This document shows positions 26,105 to 33,496 of a DNA stretch of 64,000 nt, in pieces. Each line of letters starts with the position of its first letter. Position 1 is the first letter of the stretch. This DNA comes from Isosphaeraceae bacterium EP7 (lineage in GTDB: Bacteria; Planctomycetota; Planctomycetia; Isosphaerales; Isosphaeraceae): positions 5,529,174 to 5,593,173 of the forward strand of contig CP151667.1 of the NCBI GenBank assembly GCA_038400315.1, given 5' to 3'. The notes beneath the pieces were generated by a model that saw only the letters and a program-made list of their open reading frames with translations, did not search any database and was not told where the DNA came from. The position numbers and the translations under genes are program-made.

Positions 26105-26281
26105 ATGGAAGAGCCCGACAAAACCGTCACCATGACCATCTCGTTACCGCAGGCACTCAAGCAGTTCGTTGAGGGCCAGGTGAGCGACGGGATTTACTCG
26201 ACGTCGAGCGAAGTCGTCAGAGACGCGCTTCGGCTTCTTCGCGATCGGTCGTCGGCGGTAACGCCGGGAATGAGCGGGTAA
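26105..26281 (+). CDS. ParD-like (RHH) antitoxin, no partner toxin seen
   Basis: 58 residues. TVTMTISLPQALKQFVEG forms the ribbon strand and first helix of a ribbon-helix-helix domain, and GIYSTSSEVVRDALRLLRDR is a ParD hallmark. The usual ParE toxin gene should follow within a few bases, but the next ORF is unrelated. A perfect TTGACA lies at 26068-26073, with a weak -10, upstream. It may be a phage anti-toxin decoy or a repressor. Confidence 0.7.
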   Translation: MEEPDKTVTMTISLPQALKQFVEGQVSDGIYSTSSEVVRDALRLLRDRSSAVTPGMSG

Positions 26282-26299
26282 ACACTCAAGGGTAATCCA

Positions 26300-26500
26300 A
26301 TGTTTTACGACGAAACTGATGAATCAAAGCACGAAGCGGAAACAGTGCGGCAGGCGACATCGAACATGATTCGAATCGCGCGCGGTCTGCGCGGGTGCCG
26401 TAGCGAACGGGCCATTGCGATCTCCAAAGCACTGGATCCGTTTGTCGTCCAGCTCCGGGAACTATCAGACGAGTTGAACCCGGTCGACGACAGGGCGTAA
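26300..26500 (+). CDS. Small hypothetical phage protein
   Basis: 66 residues, acidic N-terminus and helical body (IRIARGLRGCRSERAIAISKAL). It directly follows the ParD-like gene but bears no resemblance to ParE or RelE toxins (no basic catalytic patch, wrong size). Function unknown. Confidence 0.45.
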   Translation: MFYDETDESKHEAETVRQATSNMIRIARGLRGCRSERAIAISKALDPFVVQLRELSDELNPVDDRA

Positions 26501-26524
26501 TGCCGAGGAGCAGCGGGTAAACAA

Positions 26525-26597
26525 GGGCTGGTAGTTTAATTGGAAAAACACTCGGCTTGCAACCGAGAGACCGGGGTTCGACCCCCCGCCTGGTCCA
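26525..26597 (+). tRNA. tRNA-Ala(UGC)-like
   Basis: Cloverleaf visible: D arm GTTT/AAAC, anticodon stem CTCGG/CCGAG with loop CTTGCAA (anticodon TGC), T arm CGGGG-TTCGACC-CCCCG. With acceptor strands GGGCTGG and CTGGTCC the pairs are all canonical or wobble, giving the G3-U70 pair and discriminator A73 that specify alanine. One extra base sits between T arm and acceptor, and no CCA is encoded. Phage-borne tRNA within the small-gene block. Confidence 0.75.
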
Positions 26598-26614
26598 CAC
26601 TTTAAAAAGGATCC

Positions 26615-26962
26615 ATGACCGGACAAAAGCTGAATCAACTCGCACTCTACGTTTTTGGCCCAATGGTTTTTGTCGCCATCGACATGGCGGTGTGGATGCT
26701 GCCGTGGAGCCTCGGTGTTGACGGTGCCGTGTGTTCGATAGCGGGCCTGATCTGCGTCGTGCTCGCTCTCGTCGGGGGAGTGATGTTCGAGAGCGATCAA
26801 GCGGAGCTTCGAAAACAAGCCCAACGCGACCACGAACGGGCAGAGACATCAGCTCGAATAGCGGCGCGCGAGAAAGAGATCGAGTTCGAGAAGGCGAAGC
26901 TGAAGGAAGCTCGGGAGGCGCGAACGAAGAAGGCGACCGCATCTCCGAAGGAACCGAAGTGA
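26615..26962 (+). CDS. Two-TM protein with C-terminal coiled coil
   Basis: 115 residues. Hydrophobic segments at about residues 9-30 and 37-57, then a long charged helix (ELRKQAQRDHERAETSARIA and on) and a basic tail. Topology resembles some inner-membrane lysis accessory proteins. The stop overlaps the next GTG start (GTGA). Confidence 0.45.
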   Translation: MTGQKLNQLALYVFGPMVFVAIDMAVWMLPWSLGVDGAVCSIAGLICVVLALVGGVMFESDQAELRKQAQRDHERAETSARIAAREKEIEFEKAKLKEAREARTKKATASPKEPK

Positions 26963-27123
26963 GCATCCTGATTCTCAAAGCCGCATTCTGGTTCGTCGCG
27001 CTGTTCTCGGCGGCCATGGTCCTCATAGGGCTCCTCCAGGTCATCCTGGTGATCATGTGCGTAAAGGCCGGTCTGCTCCGCTGGGAGACGGTCGTCAAGT
27101 TTCTGGTGGGGGTGGCGCAATGA
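26959..27123 (+). CDS. Small two-TM membrane protein
   Basis: 54 residues from GTG 26959. Nearly all hydrophobic, with two membrane segments split by a short MCVKAG loop. Coupled to both neighbours by overlaps. Function unknown, possibly lysis or membrane modification. Confidence 0.45.
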   Translation: MSILILKAAFWFVALFSAAMVLIGLLQVILVIMCVKAGLLRWETVVKFLVGVAQ

Positions 27124-27443
27124 GCGAAGTTCAGCCATGCGCGTGGTGCCGGAAGGAGCCCGAGAGAATGGGCAGCGTCATCGTGCACCACTCGTGCCCC
27201 GTGACTCGGATCCAGCGGATGAGCGTCGTCACTTGGAACGTCGTGCAGGAGGCGACCCTCGCCGCCCGCCGCAAGGACTTCGAGGCCGGACGCGCAGTGA
27301 GCGCCGCGGACGAGACCCCCGACTACGGCGACTTCTTCTTCGGCTACGAGTCAGCCGAGGACTACCTCACGGGGGAGCCACGCGAGACCAGGCCGTTCGG
27401 GTGGAGTTTTGAAGACGAATGGAGCGGGAATGAGCAACGTTGA
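27120..27443 (+). CDS. Small zinc-finger-like protein, paralogue 1
   Basis: 107 residues. Opens with EVQPCAWC, then a single distal Cys, and contains ARRKDFEAGR in its middle, a motif it shares with the next gene. The N-terminal CxxC pattern resembles Lar-type small phage zinc proteins. Paralogous gene pairs of this sort are common in phage accessory blocks. Confidence 0.5.
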   Translation: MSEVQPCAWCRKEPERMGSVIVHHSCPVTRIQRMSVVTWNVVQEATLAARRKDFEAGRAVSAADETPDYGDFFFGYESAEDYLTGEPRETRPFGWSFEDEWSGNEQR

Positions 27444-27756
27444 GCCGTGTGGTTGGTGCCGAACGCCAACTGCGATTTTCGTGGATGACCTCGTCTGGTG
27501 CCAGACGCCCGGATGTCCCCACGGCGGCAACGTCTATCCGCTGGATCGATGGAATCGCTTTCAACTGGCGATCGTCGAGGCGAGGCGGAAGGACTTCGAG
27601 GCGGGTCGCTACTTCAGTCATTGGATTGAGCGCCGCGGAGGCTTGGAGGAAACGCCCTCATGGGAGGAGGCGAGCAAACTGGATCGCCCAAAGTTCTTCA
27701 ACGAGGAACTCGAAGAGATCGACGCGTTCGATGACTACATCGCGATGAAATATTAG
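27430..27756 (+). CDS. Small zinc-finger-like protein, paralogue 2
   Basis: 108 residues. Opens with NVEPCGWC and has a second Cys pair (CQTPGC), then EARRKDFEAGR as in its upstream neighbour. The two genes overlap by 14 bp and look like a tandem duplication. A relative with EAREREAFEAGQ lies at 28798. Confidence 0.5.
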   Translation: MSNVEPCGWCRTPTAIFVDDLVWCQTPGCPHGGNVYPLDRWNRFQLAIVEARRKDFEAGRYFSHWIERRGGLEETPSWEEASKLDRPKFFNEELEEIDAFDDYIAMKY

Positions 27757-27757
27757 T

Positions 27758-28024
27758 ATGAGCCGATCCCCCGGACTATTCTTTGTCGGCATCTGCATTA
27801 TTGCGGCGGAGCTCATCCGGGGCCACGCCCAGCACGTGGGGCAGCAGGACGCCGTTTGCGAGCGCGAGTGCGCGAAGCATTATCGCGTGGGCGACTGCCT
27901 CGTTTCTCTGGATCCGACGATGATGGCGAACCCTCACGATTGGTTCCACGGCGAATACCACTGCAAGCGGGTCATCGTGGAGGAACGAGAAGGCGGCTTC
28001 GAATTTCGGCGATACGTGGAATAG
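27758..28024 (+). CDS. Small secreted or membrane-anchored protein
   Basis: 88 residues with an N-terminal hydrophobic leader (GLFFVGICIIAAELI) and four cysteines in the remainder, consistent with export and disulphide bonding. Function unknown. Confidence 0.45.
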   Translation: MSRSPGLFFVGICIIAAELIRGHAQHVGQQDAVCERECAKHYRVGDCLVSLDPTMMANPHDWFHGEYHCKRVIVEEREGGFEFRRYVE

Positions 28025-28036
28025 GGTGCGGGGGAT

Positions 28037-28801
28037 ATGAACGACCGAGTCAAAGAGATCAAGGAGCGGTGTGAGAAGGCGACGCCGGGGCCGTGGATGT
28101 TCGATGAGAGTCTCCATGTCGCGGCAGGATTTGATCCGATTTTCGGATGGGACGGGGCAGGCAAAACGGAGTGCAAAGAATCGGACGCCCGCTTCATCGC
28201 CCACGCCCGCGAGGACATCCCCTATCTCCTCGCCCGCGTCGCCGAGCTGGAGGAATTCTTAGCTGGAGCGAACACTGGACGAACCAAGATGTCCGACCTC
28301 TACTCGGCGGCTTACGACAGGGCGGAGGCCGTCACCAAGGAGCGGGACGCGCTCCGCCTCGCGTGCAGCGAGGCAAACGACGAGGTGTGCCAGACCCTCG
28401 GCAAAGCCCTCGGCTATCCATGGTTCAAGGACGATCAGAAGAACTTCCCCGGCGCTGATGAGACGCACGGCGTGTGCGTCGGCGAGCACGTAGCTGAGAC
28501 CATCGCGGAGGCGGCGGCGAAGCGAATCGCCGAGCTGGAGGAACAGTGTTCAGCATGCGAGGACGTTGCAAAGGAGTGCATAGGGCTGAGGCGTGAGGTG
28601 GCTATCAGCCGCAACGAGCTGCGGGATGAGATTGACGTAGCGGCGGTGCGGATCAGGGTGCTGAAAACGTGGCAGGCCAGCGCCGCGGCACTGCTCGTCG
28701 ACATGATGTCCGCCTGCGATTCCGGCCAGCTTCAGCGTGAGGCCCAGGCGCTCATCGACTCCAGCGGCTACCGCAAGCATCTTGAGACGGTGCCGAAGTG
28801 A
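28037..28801 (+). CDS. Ead/Ea22-like phage protein
   Basis: 254 residues. The start (RCEKATPGPW) and the block DARFIAHAREDIPYLLARVAEL are typical of the N-terminus of Ead/Ea22-like phage proteins, a widespread family of unknown function in accessory early regions. The rest is helical and coiled-coil like. It overlaps the next gene by 4 bp. Confidence 0.6.
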   Translation: MNDRVKEIKERCEKATPGPWMFDESLHVAAGFDPIFGWDGAGKTECKESDARFIAHAREDIPYLLARVAELEEFLAGANTGRTKMSDLYSAAYDRAEAVTKERDALRLACSEANDEVCQTLGKALGYPWFKDDQKNFPGADETHGVCVGEHVAETIAEAAAKRIAELEEQCSACEDVAKECIGLRREVAISRNELRDEIDVAAVRIRVLKTWQASAAALLVDMMSACDSGQLQREAQALIDSSGYRKHLETVPK

Positions 28802-29058
28802 GCTGCTCACTGTGCGGGAACAAGCCGAGCTGGTGCGAATGCACCCAAGCCGATTACGCGGCGCAAGAGGCCGCCGACGACCTGGCCAGCCTTGAAGCGA
28901 AGGTCGCTCGGGCGCTCGTGTTGCTTGAGGCGCTGACGTCCGCCATTGAGGCCCGCGAGCGCGAGGCTTTCGAGGCGGGACAGGCGGTGCGGGTCGGCCT
29001 TGACGGCTTCACACAAATTTGGGGCACCTTTGACGAGTGGAAGGCGAGCAAGCGATGA
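28798..29058 (+). CDS. Small Cys-containing phage protein, distant paralogue of 27120/27430
   Basis: 86 residues from GTG 28798. N-terminal CSLCGNKPSWCEC is zinc-knuckle-like, and EAREREAFEAGQAV resembles the ARRKDFEAGR segment of the two earlier genes. Overlaps neighbours on both sides by 4 bp. Confidence 0.5.
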   Translation: MSCSLCGNKPSWCECTQADYAAQEAADDLASLEAKVARALVLLEALTSAIEAREREAFEAGQAVRVGLDGFTQIWGTFDEWKASKR

Positions 29059-29264
29059 GCGAGACAAGATGTTCTCGGTGCGTCAAGTTCATACAGGAGA
29101 CCAGCACCTCCCCGCTTGCAAAGGCGGACGTCTGCACCTGCTGGATGCCATCACCTCCGCCGCATTGGTTCCGACTGGACGGACAGCCTGAACCATACGG
29201 GCAACAGAAGCCGGTGGAAGGGTGGAGTGCGGTCTGGTCGGATGAGGCGAAGGAGGGCGAGTGA
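29055..29264 (+). CDS. Small Cys-rich phage protein
   Basis: 69 residues, ATG overlapping the previous stop (ATGA). CSRC and CTC pairs near the N-terminus suggest a small zinc site, followed by a Pro/Trp-rich segment. Function unknown. Confidence 0.45.
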   Translation: MSETRCSRCVKFIQETSTSPLAKADVCTCWMPSPPPHWFRLDGQPEPYGQQKPVEGWSAVWSDEAKEGE

Positions 29265-29515
29265 AGACAGCGATTCACTTGCGATCACCGGCAACAGGCT
29301 ATTACGGCTGGTATCTTCACGAGAGCGCGATTCCCGAGCACGTGACAAAGCAGATTCAGCATGAGCTCGATCTTGCTCGCGGCATGGCAGAGTCGGGGTG
29401 TCGAACGTACTCTGAGTATCGCAATAAGATGACGGTCCGCTTATGCGAGTTCGCGCAATTGATCGGAGGTCAGAACCTGCCTCTTATCCGAATAATGCCG
29501 ACGGGGGGCGAGTGA
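29261..29515 (+). CDS. Hypothetical small phage protein
   Basis: 84 residues from GTG 29261 (GTGA overlap). Mixed fold, no motif recognised; kept because it continues the chain of four-base overlaps. Confidence 0.4.
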   Translation: MKTAIHLRSPATGYYGWYLHESAIPEHVTKQIQHELDLARGMAESGCRTYSEYRNKMTVRLCEFAQLIGGQNLPLIRIMPTGGE

Positions 29516-29562
29516 TCGCAAGATATGACCTCAAATCGGGTCCAATAATTTAGTGGAGGAAT

Positions 29563-29994
29563 ATGGGATGCGATATTCATTTCGTGGTTGAGAAGCGAGT
29601 CAACGGGAAGTGGCTTGGAATCATGTGGTCACGTCACGCAGAACGACTGAAGGCGAAGCAACGCAACTACTACGCGTTCAGTCAGCTTGCATGCGTGCGC
29701 GGCGTGCCTGGAACGGAGACCAAGCGTTGGCCGAAGTTTATCCCAGCAGACATTTCTAAACTCGCGCTCTTCGCCATCGCGGACGATGGGACCGATGGGC
29801 ATTCTCATAGCCACCTGTCCCTCAGAGAGTTCCGCCAAGCGCACCTTGAAGCTCAGGAAGTTGATGATTGCTGCGAGAAGAAGGTTTCTTCGGAAGATAT
29901 GGTCGAAGAGTTATTCGGGATTGCCCTATCGGACGAGGAAGACGAAGAAGCGGCAATTGACAGCTATCGCGTGGTTTTTTGGTTCGACAATTAG
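29563..29994 (+). CDS. Conserved phage protein beginning MGCDIH
   Basis: 143 residues. The opening MGCDIHFVVEKRVNGKW is the signature of a phage protein family of unknown function that I recognise from many tailed phages. The C-terminus is strongly acidic. GGAGG precedes the start. Confidence 0.6.
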   Translation: MGCDIHFVVEKRVNGKWLGIMWSRHAERLKAKQRNYYAFSQLACVRGVPGTETKRWPKFIPADISKLALFAIADDGTDGHSHSHLSLREFRQAHLEAQEVDDCCEKKVSSEDMVEELFGIALSDEEDEEAAIDSYRVVFWFDN

Positions 29995-30053
29995 GTGACA
30001 GCTAACCGCAGCCAATCGGGCGAAGGAGGATTGTGGCAAGATGCGATCAGACG

Positions 30054-30242
30054 ATGAAGATGCAGTTAGTGCGCACGACATATCAAGTGCGGTTTGAGCC
30101 GGGGGATTCGGCGGAGGAAATCGCGAAGGCGTTCGCCCAGGTTCCGAGCGCGGCAAAGCTACTCGAATGTGACGACGCGGCTGGTGAGCTATTCGCCTTG
30201 TTCGAAGTTGAGGCGCAGCAATCGGGCGAAGGAGGAATGTGA
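30054..30242 (+). CDS. Small hypothetical phage protein
   Basis: 62 residues, ATG 30054. Acidic with a beta-alpha pattern. It overlaps the next gene's GTG start by 4 bp. No family recognised. Confidence 0.35.
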   Translation: MKMQLVRTTYQVRFEPGDSAEEIAKAFAQVPSAAKLLECDDAAGELFALFEVEAQQSGEGGM

Positions 30243-30445
30243 GCGGAAAACGCACATCTAAGACCGTTCGTTTCGACGACGAACTGTGGACGAAGGTTGC
30301 AATCTTTCTCGCGATTAAGCGCGAAGACTTTCAGGAATACGTGGTGAGGTTGGTTGAGGATGATTTTCGTGCCCGCGCGTTTGATGTGCGGCGAGAGGGC
30401 GCGAAGATGATCGTAGCAAATGCGCCGGAAGGCGTTGACCGCTAA
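30239..30445 (+). CDS. Small protein with possible ribbon-helix-helix
   Basis: 68 residues. TSKTVRFDDELWTKVAIFLAIKREDFQEYVVRLVEDD follows the pattern of a beta-strand followed by two helices typical of RHH DNA-binding proteins. A regulatory role is plausible. Family not certain. Confidence 0.45.
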   Translation: MSGKRTSKTVRFDDELWTKVAIFLAIKREDFQEYVVRLVEDDFRARAFDVRREGAKMIVANAPEGVDR

Positions 30446-30471
30446 TAGCAGTTATTTTTCCTCGGAGGGTT

Positions 30472-30759
30472 ATGTGTATCGTTTCGAACGTCGGCGATGG
30501 GTATCGAGATAACTTTCGAGAACGCTGGCCGCAGGTTCCGCTTCAACCAACGTTCACGATCCCTGAGATCTCGCGAGTGGAATTCGATGCACTCAAGCGG
30601 GAGGTTGAGGCGTTGAAGAAGCTTCTCGGAGAAGCGAAGCGATTCGACGAAGTGACTGGGCAACCAGATTGCGAGATGGACTCGAAGGTGAAGTTCATCA
30701 GGCAAATCGCAGATGCGGTCGGGGTGGACTTGAAAGACGTATTCGGCCCGCGAGGCTGA
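30472..30759 (+). CDS. Hypothetical phage protein with helical middle
   Basis: 95 residues with an amphipathic helix (EFDALKREVEALKKLLGEA). GGAGG stands upstream of the ATG. Function unknown. Confidence 0.4.
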   Translation: MCIVSNVGDGYRDNFRERWPQVPLQPTFTIPEISRVEFDALKREVEALKKLLGEAKRFDEVTGQPDCEMDSKVKFIRQIADAVGVDLKDVFGPRG

Positions 30760-30770
30760 ACAGGAGGAAC

Positions 30771-31190
30771 GTGAAGATCGAGATCGACGAGAGCAGAAAT
30801 GAAGCAAAGGTGTCCAGGTCTGACGGCAAGGTGTCGACGGGTTTCGTTGTTAACCAGGCGGTCCATTTACGACCAGGTGAACGCGAGCAGCAGGTAATTA
30901 CGCTCGAGCTCGATGGCTGGACGGACCCCGAGCCCGTCTCTGAACCAGCACCCAAGCTCGAAGTCCGCGACATCACCCTGAAGCTGCGTGTCGACACGAG
31001 CGAGGCCGACGAGAAGTTCGCCCGGATTGGAGAACGAATTCAGAGACTGACCGAAGCCGCTCGTTCGATCGCCGTTACTGGCGTGATGAAATGCCCAGTT
31101 TGCGAAGGACGAGGTCGCGTACTCGTCGATGCATCGCGTCGCGAATTCGGAGCCTGCCACGGCTGCGGCGGCAAGGGGTGGGTGCGGTGA
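30771..31190 (+). CDS. Phage protein with DnaJ-type zinc finger
   Basis: 139 residues from GTG 30771 with AGGAGG seven bases upstream. The C-terminal ~35 residues contain CPVCEGRG and CHGCGGKG, the CxxCxGxG repeats of the DnaJ zinc finger, but no J domain. The N-terminal part is beta-rich. Possibly an adaptor or nucleic-acid-binding protein. Confidence 0.55.
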   Translation: MKIEIDESRNEAKVSRSDGKVSTGFVVNQAVHLRPGEREQQVITLELDGWTDPEPVSEPAPKLEVRDITLKLRVDTSEADEKFARIGERIQRLTEAARSIAVTGVMKCPVCEGRGRVLVDASRREFGACHGCGGKGWVR

Positions 31191-31315
31191 GAAGGCGAGT
31201 GGGCGACGCGATCTGCAACCTGATCATGATGTGCGTTTGCATGATCATCCTTTGTATCGGCCTGGGGGCCTGTCTCGGTTTCCTAGCTCTCGGCTTTCTG
31301 ATGGTGTTGCGGTGA
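31187..31315 (+). CDS. 42-residue single-TM peptide
   Basis: From GTG 31187 (GTGA overlap with previous stop). Basic N-terminus, then one long hydrophobic segment (LIMMCVCMIILCIGLGACLG and on). Overlaps the next GTG start likewise. Function unknown. Confidence 0.45.
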   Translation: MRRRVGDAICNLIMMCVCMIILCIGLGACLGFLALGFLMVLR

Positions 31316-31707
31316 GCTTTCGAGACTGGTTTGATTTCGAGTTGGAGCCCGAACCACGCTGTGATCCCTGTCCTTTTTGCGGGGGCTCGACGCAGTTCGA
31401 CGGCACATGGTGGTTTCGCACGGATTGGTTCGTCACCTGCCTGTCATGCTACGCCCGCGGTCCGTTTGGAAAGACGATCAAGGAAGCCGCTCGGCTATGG
31501 AATGAGATGACCAATCACCTCCGCTGGATCCCCGTCCGCCGCAAGACACCCAAGGTCGAAGCTCGCCTCTCCCTGCCCGGCGAGTCGATCCAGACCGCCA
31601 CTGGCCTCCAGCGGGTGCCGCCCGGCGACTTCATTCTGCGTGACGATAGCGGGGCCGAGTGGGTCGTGAGCTACGAGGATTTCTGCCGCTTCTACGAGGA
31701 AGAATGA
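31312..31707 (+). CDS. Lar-like restriction-alleviation family protein
   Basis: 131 residues. CPFCGG...FVTCLSCYARGP...EAARLWNEM is the signature of the Lar family of small zinc proteins, which in Rac prophage modulate type I restriction. The C-terminal half is an added beta-rich segment. In this phage it may counter host restriction; that is family knowledge, not shown here. Overlaps neighbours by 4 bp. Confidence 0.65.
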   Translation: MSFRDWFDFELEPEPRCDPCPFCGGSTQFDGTWWFRTDWFVTCLSCYARGPFGKTIKEAARLWNEMTNHLRWIPVRRKTPKVEARLSLPGESIQTATGLQRVPPGDFILRDDSGAEWVVSYEDFCRFYEEE

Positions 31708-32075
31708 AGGTCACGGTGGACCTCGGCGGCATGGTGGAGTTCCTGCTCCTCGGCGAGGTTCCGGGCGGGGACGACGAGGCGAACGTCATCGGGCTCTCGA
31801 CCGTCGCCTACCTGTCGGCCAAGGACCCCGGCCACGTCCTCCTGCCGGCCGCCATCTGGCACGACGCTGCGTACCGGTCCGGAGCCTCGATCCAGTCCGA
31901 GTGGCCGCAGTGGATGGTTGACCGCGAGTTTCTCGACAAGATGCTCGCCATCGCCAACTCGCCGACGCTCCACATCACCCCCGAGCAGCGGTATGACCTT
32001 GAACGTGAAGCACTTGCGCTCTACCTGCTGGTCCGCAAGTGGGGCCGGAATGCCTACGAGGGGACCGTCGAGTGA
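31704..32075 (+). CDS. DUF1353-like phage protein
   Basis: 123 residues. The motif AIWHDAAYRSG followed by DREFLDKML and a helical end matches my recollection of DUF1353, a small phage family with a conserved His-Asp pair. Function in the family is unknown. ATGA overlap with Lar-like gene. Confidence 0.45.
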   Translation: MKVTVDLGGMVEFLLLGEVPGGDDEANVIGLSTVAYLSAKDPGHVLLPAAIWHDAAYRSGASIQSEWPQWMVDREFLDKMLAIANSPTLHITPEQRYDLEREALALYLLVRKWGRNAYEGTVE

Positions 32076-32169
32076 GCGGCGAGCTCCAGCCGAGAAGGGG
32101 TATCCACGCCAAAGGCGCCACGTGAGATAATCGGCGCACGATTAACTCCAAAACTCCTCGCCTCGACTG

Positions 32170-33486
32170 TTGAAAGAACGAACCCTCCACCCAGGTCAGC
32201 GCCTCCTCATCGAGGACAAGGCCCATACCGAGCACCTGATCGTCGCGGGGATTCGGTACGGCAAGAGCTTTTGCGGCCCGGCCTGGCACTACTACCGCGT
32301 CAAGAAGAACGCGGCTCAGGGCGCGAAGCTCTCGCTCGTCACCGCCCCGGATTACAAGCTCGCGAAGCAGGTCTGCCTCACCTATTACAAGAACTTCCTG
32401 GTCGCGAGCGGGCTGAACGAGGGCAACTATGGCGACTTCCGGATCAACAAGTCCGACCTCACGATCTATTTCAACAGGCACGACCACACGGTGCTGACGC
32501 TGTCCGGGGAGACGCCCGACAAGATCATCGCCTACACGTCCTCGCACGCCTGGAACGACGAAGCGGCCCGCTCATCCAAGGAAGTCCGGGACAACCTCAT
32601 CCAGCGGAACAGCTTCACCTGCGACCACCAGCAGCTCCTCCACACGACGACTCCGCTCGGCTCGGAGCACTGGCTGTTCGACGTCTTCGGGCCCCACAAG
32701 GTGCCCCGCATCGAAGGCACGCAGCATTCCATCTCGGACAAGGAATCGAAGATCGTTCTTCACGGGCGGACGATGGACAATCCCTACCTGAGCCGGAAGT
32801 ATATCGCGACGCTCAAGCGATCCTTCGAGTTCGACACCCTTTATTACGCGAACCACATCCTCGGCGAATGGGTCTCGCTCAGCCGGAACCGTTTCTATTT
32901 CAAGTACGACGAGACCAAGCACGTCGGCGACTTCCCGCCGAAGTTCACGACCCCGCACCTCTACCTGTCCTTCGACAACAACGTCGGAAATCTGGCAGTC
33001 GTGGCCATGCAGCCGAACGCGGGCGGCACCGCCGTCGTCTGGGCGAACGAGTGCGACGCCGAGAATATCCCCGTGGCCTGCGAGCAGTTCCTCCGCGCCT
33101 TCCCGCCGGGCACATGGGGCAGCCATTACCTGACGATCTACGGCGACGCCGTGCTGTGGGACCGGTCGAACCAGACCCACACAACCGGGTTTCAGCTCAT
33201 CCGGTCTCTCCTCCAGCCGCACTTCCCGAAGCTCGAGGTCCGGGCCCCGCGGTCGAACCCGCTCATCCACGATCGCTCGATCGTGACCAACCGCGTCTTC
33301 GGCGAAGACCGCTTGAAGATACATCGGAACTGTAAGAAAGTGGTCCTGTCCGCGCGAACGACGCAGACCACCAAGGAAGGCAAGGTGAAGAAGGATTCCA
33401 AGGACATCATCACCCACCCGATGGAAGCGGTCGATCGGGTATTGGCCGCTACCGAGGGCCTGTTGATCAACCGCAGAGCCGCATAA
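32170..33486 (+). CDS. Terminase large subunit
   Basis: 438 residues from a TTG start. Walker A-like GIRYGKSF (residues ~27-34), Walker B-type segment ending SHAWNDEA (~123-130), then an RNase H-like nuclease domain with acidic residues in YLSFDNN (~265-271), IYGDAV (~322) and HPMEAVDRV (~416-424). This is the packaging motor and headful/cos nuclease. The order terminase, portal, MuF protein, scaffold, capsid follows directly, as expected in a siphophage head module. Confidence 0.85.
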   Translation: MKERTLHPGQRLLIEDKAHTEHLIVAGIRYGKSFCGPAWHYYRVKKNAAQGAKLSLVTAPDYKLAKQVCLTYYKNFLVASGLNEGNYGDFRINKSDLTIYFNRHDHTVLTLSGETPDKIIAYTSSHAWNDEAARSSKEVRDNLIQRNSFTCDHQQLLHTTTPLGSEHWLFDVFGPHKVPRIEGTQHSISDKESKIVLHGRTMDNPYLSRKYIATLKRSFEFDTLYYANHILGEWVSLSRNRFYFKYDETKHVGDFPPKFTTPHLYLSFDNNVGNLAVVAMQPNAGGTAVVWANECDAENIPVACEQFLRAFPPGTWGSHYLTIYGDAVLWDRSNQTHTTGFQLIRSLLQPHFPKLEVRAPRSNPLIHDRSIVTNRVFGEDRLKIHRNCKKVVLSARTTQTTKEGKVKKDSKDIITHPMEAVDRVLAATEGLLINRRAA

Positions 33487-33496
33487 CCGGGGGCCC

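Noticed and set aside
26300-26500. ParE/RelE toxin partner for the ParD-like gene
   Set aside because: The ORF has neither the size nor the basic sequence pattern of those toxins.
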